DNA from: Acidobacteriota bacterium
GTDB lineage: Bacteria; Acidobacteriota; Terriglobia; Acidiferrales; UBA7541
Direction of reading: 5' to 3'
Length of the DNA: 14,926 bases
Assembly (NCBI GenBank): GCA_003224075.1
Contig: QHYF01000099.1
Coordinates: forward strand, 1 to 14,926
The position numbers were made by a program, and so were the translations under genes. This document shows positions 12,953 through 14,926 of this stretch, piece by piece. Each line of letters opens with the position of its first letter. The stretch's first letter is position 1. The notes beneath the pieces are model-generated. The model was not told the origin of the DNA and searched no databases. It saw only the letters and a program-made list of their open reading frames with translations.

Positions 12953-13362
12953 TGGAGCGCGTGTTTGCCGACACGGGCTATTGGATCGCCCTTCTAAACC
13001 CTCGCGACGACCTACACCAAAAGGCCTCCGCGACTGCACTCGATTACAGTCCCAACCAAATCGTAACGAGTGAAATGGTTCTCACTGAATTCCTGAACAG
13101 CTTCAGTGATTACGGGCCGCGTCTGCGCCAAGCAGCGGCAAAGGCCGTCGCATCGCTTCGGGACACATCCCAGGTCGTTATCTTTCCTCAGACGAGCCCG
13201 CTCTTCGAAAAAGCGCTGAGGCGATATCAGGATATGACTGACAAAAGCTGGAGCCTGACGGATTGCGCCAGTTTCTCAATAATGGAAGAGGAGCGACTTA
13301 CGGTCGCCCTCACCCACGACCGGCATTTCGCCCAGGCAGGATTCCAGACGTTGCTGCGCTAG
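12952..13362 (+). CDS. PIN-domain toxin (VapC-like ribonuclease)
   Basis: This 136-residue protein has the acidic residues of PIN-domain ribonucleases in order: D7 in FADTGYW, E46 in VLTEFLN, D104 in SLTDCASF and D123 in THDRHF, with the closing FAQAGF motif. VapC-type toxins cleave tRNA or rRNA when released from the antitoxin; the target cannot be told from sequence. All catalytic acids are present, so it should be active. It begins at ATG 12952, overlapping the antitoxin stop by one base. The pair is flanked by unrelated chromosomal genes, with no mobile-element remnants seen. Confidence 0.93.
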   Translation: MERVFADTGYWIALLNPRDDLHQKASATALDYSPNQIVTSEMVLTEFLNSFSDYGPRLRQAAAKAVASLRDTSQVVIFPQTSPLFEKALRRYQDMTDKSWSLTDCASFSIMEEERLTVALTHDRHFAQAGFQTLLR

Positions 13363-13435
13363 TCGATCACAAGCCTTCCCCGCATTCACAGGTAGTAGCG
13401 GTATTGCGCTGCCGGTTCTTCCGCACCTGCAAGTT

Positions 13436-13681
13436 TCAGAATTTCTCCTCCCCGTTTAGTCCGTAACGATGAGTACCGGCCACGGCCGCGAGAATGGTTC
13501 CCGCAAGCAGCGCCACAACCGTCAGCAGGCCGATCGCTAAATCCCGCCGCAGGATGGCAAGCGTCATTGCTGAATAAAGACTGTGAATTGAGCCGGTTAC
13601 ATACTGGCCGTTAGGCCGGTGCTGAAAAGGAAACGCGCGTCGCAAATGCGCGGAGACTCCATCTACCCGATTCTGTAGCAT
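13436..13681 (-). CDS. Doubtful small single-span membrane protein
   Basis: An 81-codon frame whose last 43 residues (from an internal ATG at 13567) contain a clear membrane segment (LAIGLLTVVALLAGTILAAVAG), preceded by LRRD and followed by a charged end (NGEEKF). The first 38 residues look like non-coding sequence. No ribosome binding site is visible before either ATG. A short membrane protein starting at 13567 is possible but not established; I recognise no family. Confidence 0.25.
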   Translation of the reverse strand: MLQNRVDGVSAHLRRAFPFQHRPNGQYVTGSIHSLYSAMTLAILRRDLAIGLLTVVALLAGTILAAVAGTHRYGLNGEEKF

Positions 13682-13727
13682 TTATAGAAAGCAGGGTACC
13701 CGTCGTTTCGAGTCGATTTGTAAGCGG

Positions 13728-13758
13728 GAATGGGTCCAACCAGCCACGTCACCCATTC
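13728..13758 (+). promoter_or_regulatory. Inverted repeat in the likely leader of the lipoprotein gene
   Basis: GAATGGGT (13728-13735) and ACCCATTC (13751-13758) are perfect reverse complements separated by 15 nt, ending 17 nt before the GGAGG ribosome binding site. They could form a leader hairpin or a protein-binding site; no T run follows, so it is not an intrinsic terminator. Confidence 0.35.
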
Positions 13759-13787
13759 ACCCAACGGTACCCCTTTGGAGGTGTGAA

Positions 13788-14351
13788 GTGTTCAACTCTC
13801 GAGTTCATCGCAACTTATGGTTCGCTTTGGCTGCGGCAGCCGTTCTTGCTATCGCGGGCTGCTCCGACTCCGCCACCAACAAACCCGCTACCACAGCCAA
13901 GAAAGCCGATACGCCAAAACCTGCCGCAGCAGCAAACAAAGCACCGCAGCCGGCGGCGATGGTCACCGTGCCGAAAGGCACCGCGATCAGCGCGACGGTA
14001 GGCCAAACGCTCGCCACCAACAAGAACAAGGTCGGTGACACCTTTGCCGCGAGCCTCACCACGCCGGTTCAGGTGGAGGGGAAGACCGTGATTCCGAAGG
14101 GTGCGAAGGTAACGGGCCGCGTCGTCACCGTCAAAAAGCACGAGCTGAAGGTGACGCTCGCTTCGGTCGTAATCCACGGGAAGTCCTACGATCTGGAAAC
14201 CAATTCGGTTGCTGGATCGAAGAGCCCGGCCAAAAGCAATGCCAAAGATACCGACAAGGCCAAGGCCAACAAGGACGTAACCCTTCTCGCGGCCAAGAGT
14301 CAGCTGAAGTTCAAGCTCGCGAAGCCAGTGACCATTCCGGTCAAAGGATGA
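13788..14351 (+). CDS. Predicted lipoprotein, function unknown
   Basis: This 187-residue protein has a lipoprotein signal: basic start (NSRVHRN), hydrophobic stretch (LWFALAAAAVLAIAG) and lipobox LAIAGC with the acylated Cys at residue 25. A Lys/Ala/Pro-rich linker (26-57) follows, then a beta-rich domain (about 58-125: VPKGTAISATVGQTL, NKVGDTFAASLTTPVQVEGK, VIPKGAKVTGRV) of a kind I associate with uncharacterised acidobacterial secreted proteins. A second Lys/Ala-rich segment and the short motif QLKFKLAKPVTIPV close it. The start is GTG 13788, with GGAGG 6 nt upstream. The IPKGA...G.V pattern recalls assembly domains in surface-polymer or secretion proteins, but I cannot assign a function. 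Confidence 0.85.
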   Translation: MFNSRVHRNLWFALAAAAVLAIAGCSDSATNKPATTAKKADTPKPAAAANKAPQPAAMVTVPKGTAISATVGQTLATNKNKVGDTFAASLTTPVQVEGKTVIPKGAKVTGRVVTVKKHELKVTLASVVIHGKSYDLETNSVAGSKSPAKSNAKDTDKAKANKDVTLLAAKSQLKFKLAKPVTIPVKG

Positions 14352-14561
14352 ACAAGTAGTCCTTAACAGCCGAGCCCTGGCCAGCGCAACCTGACGCGAA
14401 GCTGACTGGGGTTCGGAGGTTTTGGTTCAATCCAGCAGAGAGCTCCACAGGCAAGTGCGTGTCCTCTTTTGCTGCACCGTCGCGATGAGTTCGTCTTTCG
14501 TAAAGACCACAAACGAACCTCCGGATTTCAGACACACGCAACCGCAGAAGCAAGAGACTCC

Positions 14562-14926
14562 CTATAGCGCCGGCCGTACGCGCAACTGCATCACGCGGAG
14601 CTTGCCGCCCATCCAGGCTTGCGGCATTGCGAGCACGATGAGGGCGAGTGGATACCAGTGAGGCCCGAAGGCCGGTCCCTTGTTCCACGTCACCGCGGCG
14701 CCCACAATACTCACGGCAAGGCCAACGACGCCGCCCACCAAGGCGTGTTGCATGGGCCGGTCAGGCGCAAGCCGCGCGATGATGTAGCTGCCCACCACGG
14801 CGTAGACAGTGCGATAGACCGTTGCAAGCAAGAGAGGCCCGTCGAAGCCGACCATCGACTGGCCCCATGGTGGGAAGACACCGATTGCGTGCAGCACGAT
14901 GTCGGTTCCAAGGGTGAGTATGATGC
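14562..14926 (-). CDS. Integral membrane protein, N-terminus outside window
   Basis: The frame is open through the right edge, reading IILTLGTDIVLHAIGVFPPW before the GTG at 14897, so the real start is beyond the window and this GTG is probably internal. The visible 120 residues contain about four membrane segments (ILTLGTDIVLHAIGVF, GPLLLATVYRTVYAVVGSYII, ALVGGVVGLAVSIVGAAV and WYPLALIVLAMPQAWMGG) and end in a basic tail (LRVMQLRVRPAL), with TAG at 14562-14564. I do not recognise the family. It is convergent with the lipoprotein gene across a 210-nt gap in which I see no gene. Confidence 0.8.
   Translation of the reverse strand, partial: IILTLGTDIVLHAIGVFPPWGQSMVGFDGPLLLATVYRTVYAVVGSYIIARLAPDRPMQHALVGGVVGLAVSIVGAAVTWNKGPAFGPHWYPLALIVLAMPQAWMGGKLRVMQLRVRPAL

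Larger units (their letters stand above)
13363..13787. other. Intergenic stretch with one doubtful small gene and a leader hairpin
   Basis: About 425 nt separate the toxin from the lipoprotein. Apart from one doubtful small membrane-protein frame on the - strand, nothing here looks coding. It contains a perfect 8-bp palindrome GGGTACCC (13694-13701) and an inverted repeat GAATGGGT/ACCCATTC (13728-13735 and 13751-13758) upstream of the lipoprotein ribosome binding site. No convincing -35/-10 pair for the lipoprotein was found. Confidence 0.5.

Noticed and set aside
14341..14688. 115-codon - strand frame overlapping the right-edge membrane gene
   Set aside because: Low-complexity, Arg-rich sequence with no domain; it overlaps a clearly better membrane-protein frame.

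Overview
The window is about 14.9 kb of GC-rich bacterial chromosome. Its gene content points to Acidobacteriota: a DUF4097-type beta-repeat protein behind an ECF sigma/anti-sigma pair, very small secreted proteins with a carboxypeptidase-regulatory-like fold, an HlyD/ABC export module, and many lineage-restricted membrane proteins. This assignment is an inference from gene families; there is no rRNA gene to confirm it. Genes are closely packed in short blocks on alternating strands, many with ATGA/GTGA/TGATG overlaps. I see no IS element, integrase, CRISPR array or phage gene.

Left block (+ strand, 1-3497): the 3' part of an HlyD/MacA-type adaptor, then its MacB/LolD-type ATPase, with no permease following. 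Next is a PLP-dependent decarboxylase-like gene broken by a frameshift just before its catalytic lysine. Second block (- strand, 3565-6069): an RDD membrane protein with an N-terminal zinc ribbon, two overlapping membrane-protein genes of unknown function, and a 69-residue secreted peptide ending in three 11-residue Pro-rich repeats with a visible promoter. Then come a mostly empty 370-nt gap, a tRNA with a CAT anticodon (6498-6572) and a DAG-kinase-family lipid kinase gene.

Middle block: two small coupled secreted proteins with a regulatory-like beta-sandwich fold and a zinc-ribbon protein with an extremely acidic tail (- strand) face a Nudix hydrolase gene (+ strand).

Right block: a three-gene - strand operon (ECF sigma factor, membrane anti-sigma factor, 549-residue secreted repeat protein) whose genes overlap by 3-4 bases. 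It looks like a signal-responsive envelope module: the anti-sigma factor has a helical extracytoplasmic domain and the third gene makes an exported beta-solenoid. It is followed by a ParD-like/PIN toxin-antitoxin pair, a lipoprotein, and an incomplete integral membrane protein gene running off the right edge.

The best candidates for something under-described are the sigma/anti-sigma/DUF4097 operon with its regular 36-residue double-rung repeat, the Pro-repeat micropeptide, and the acidic-tailed LysW-like zinc ribbon. None is proven novel from sequence alone.
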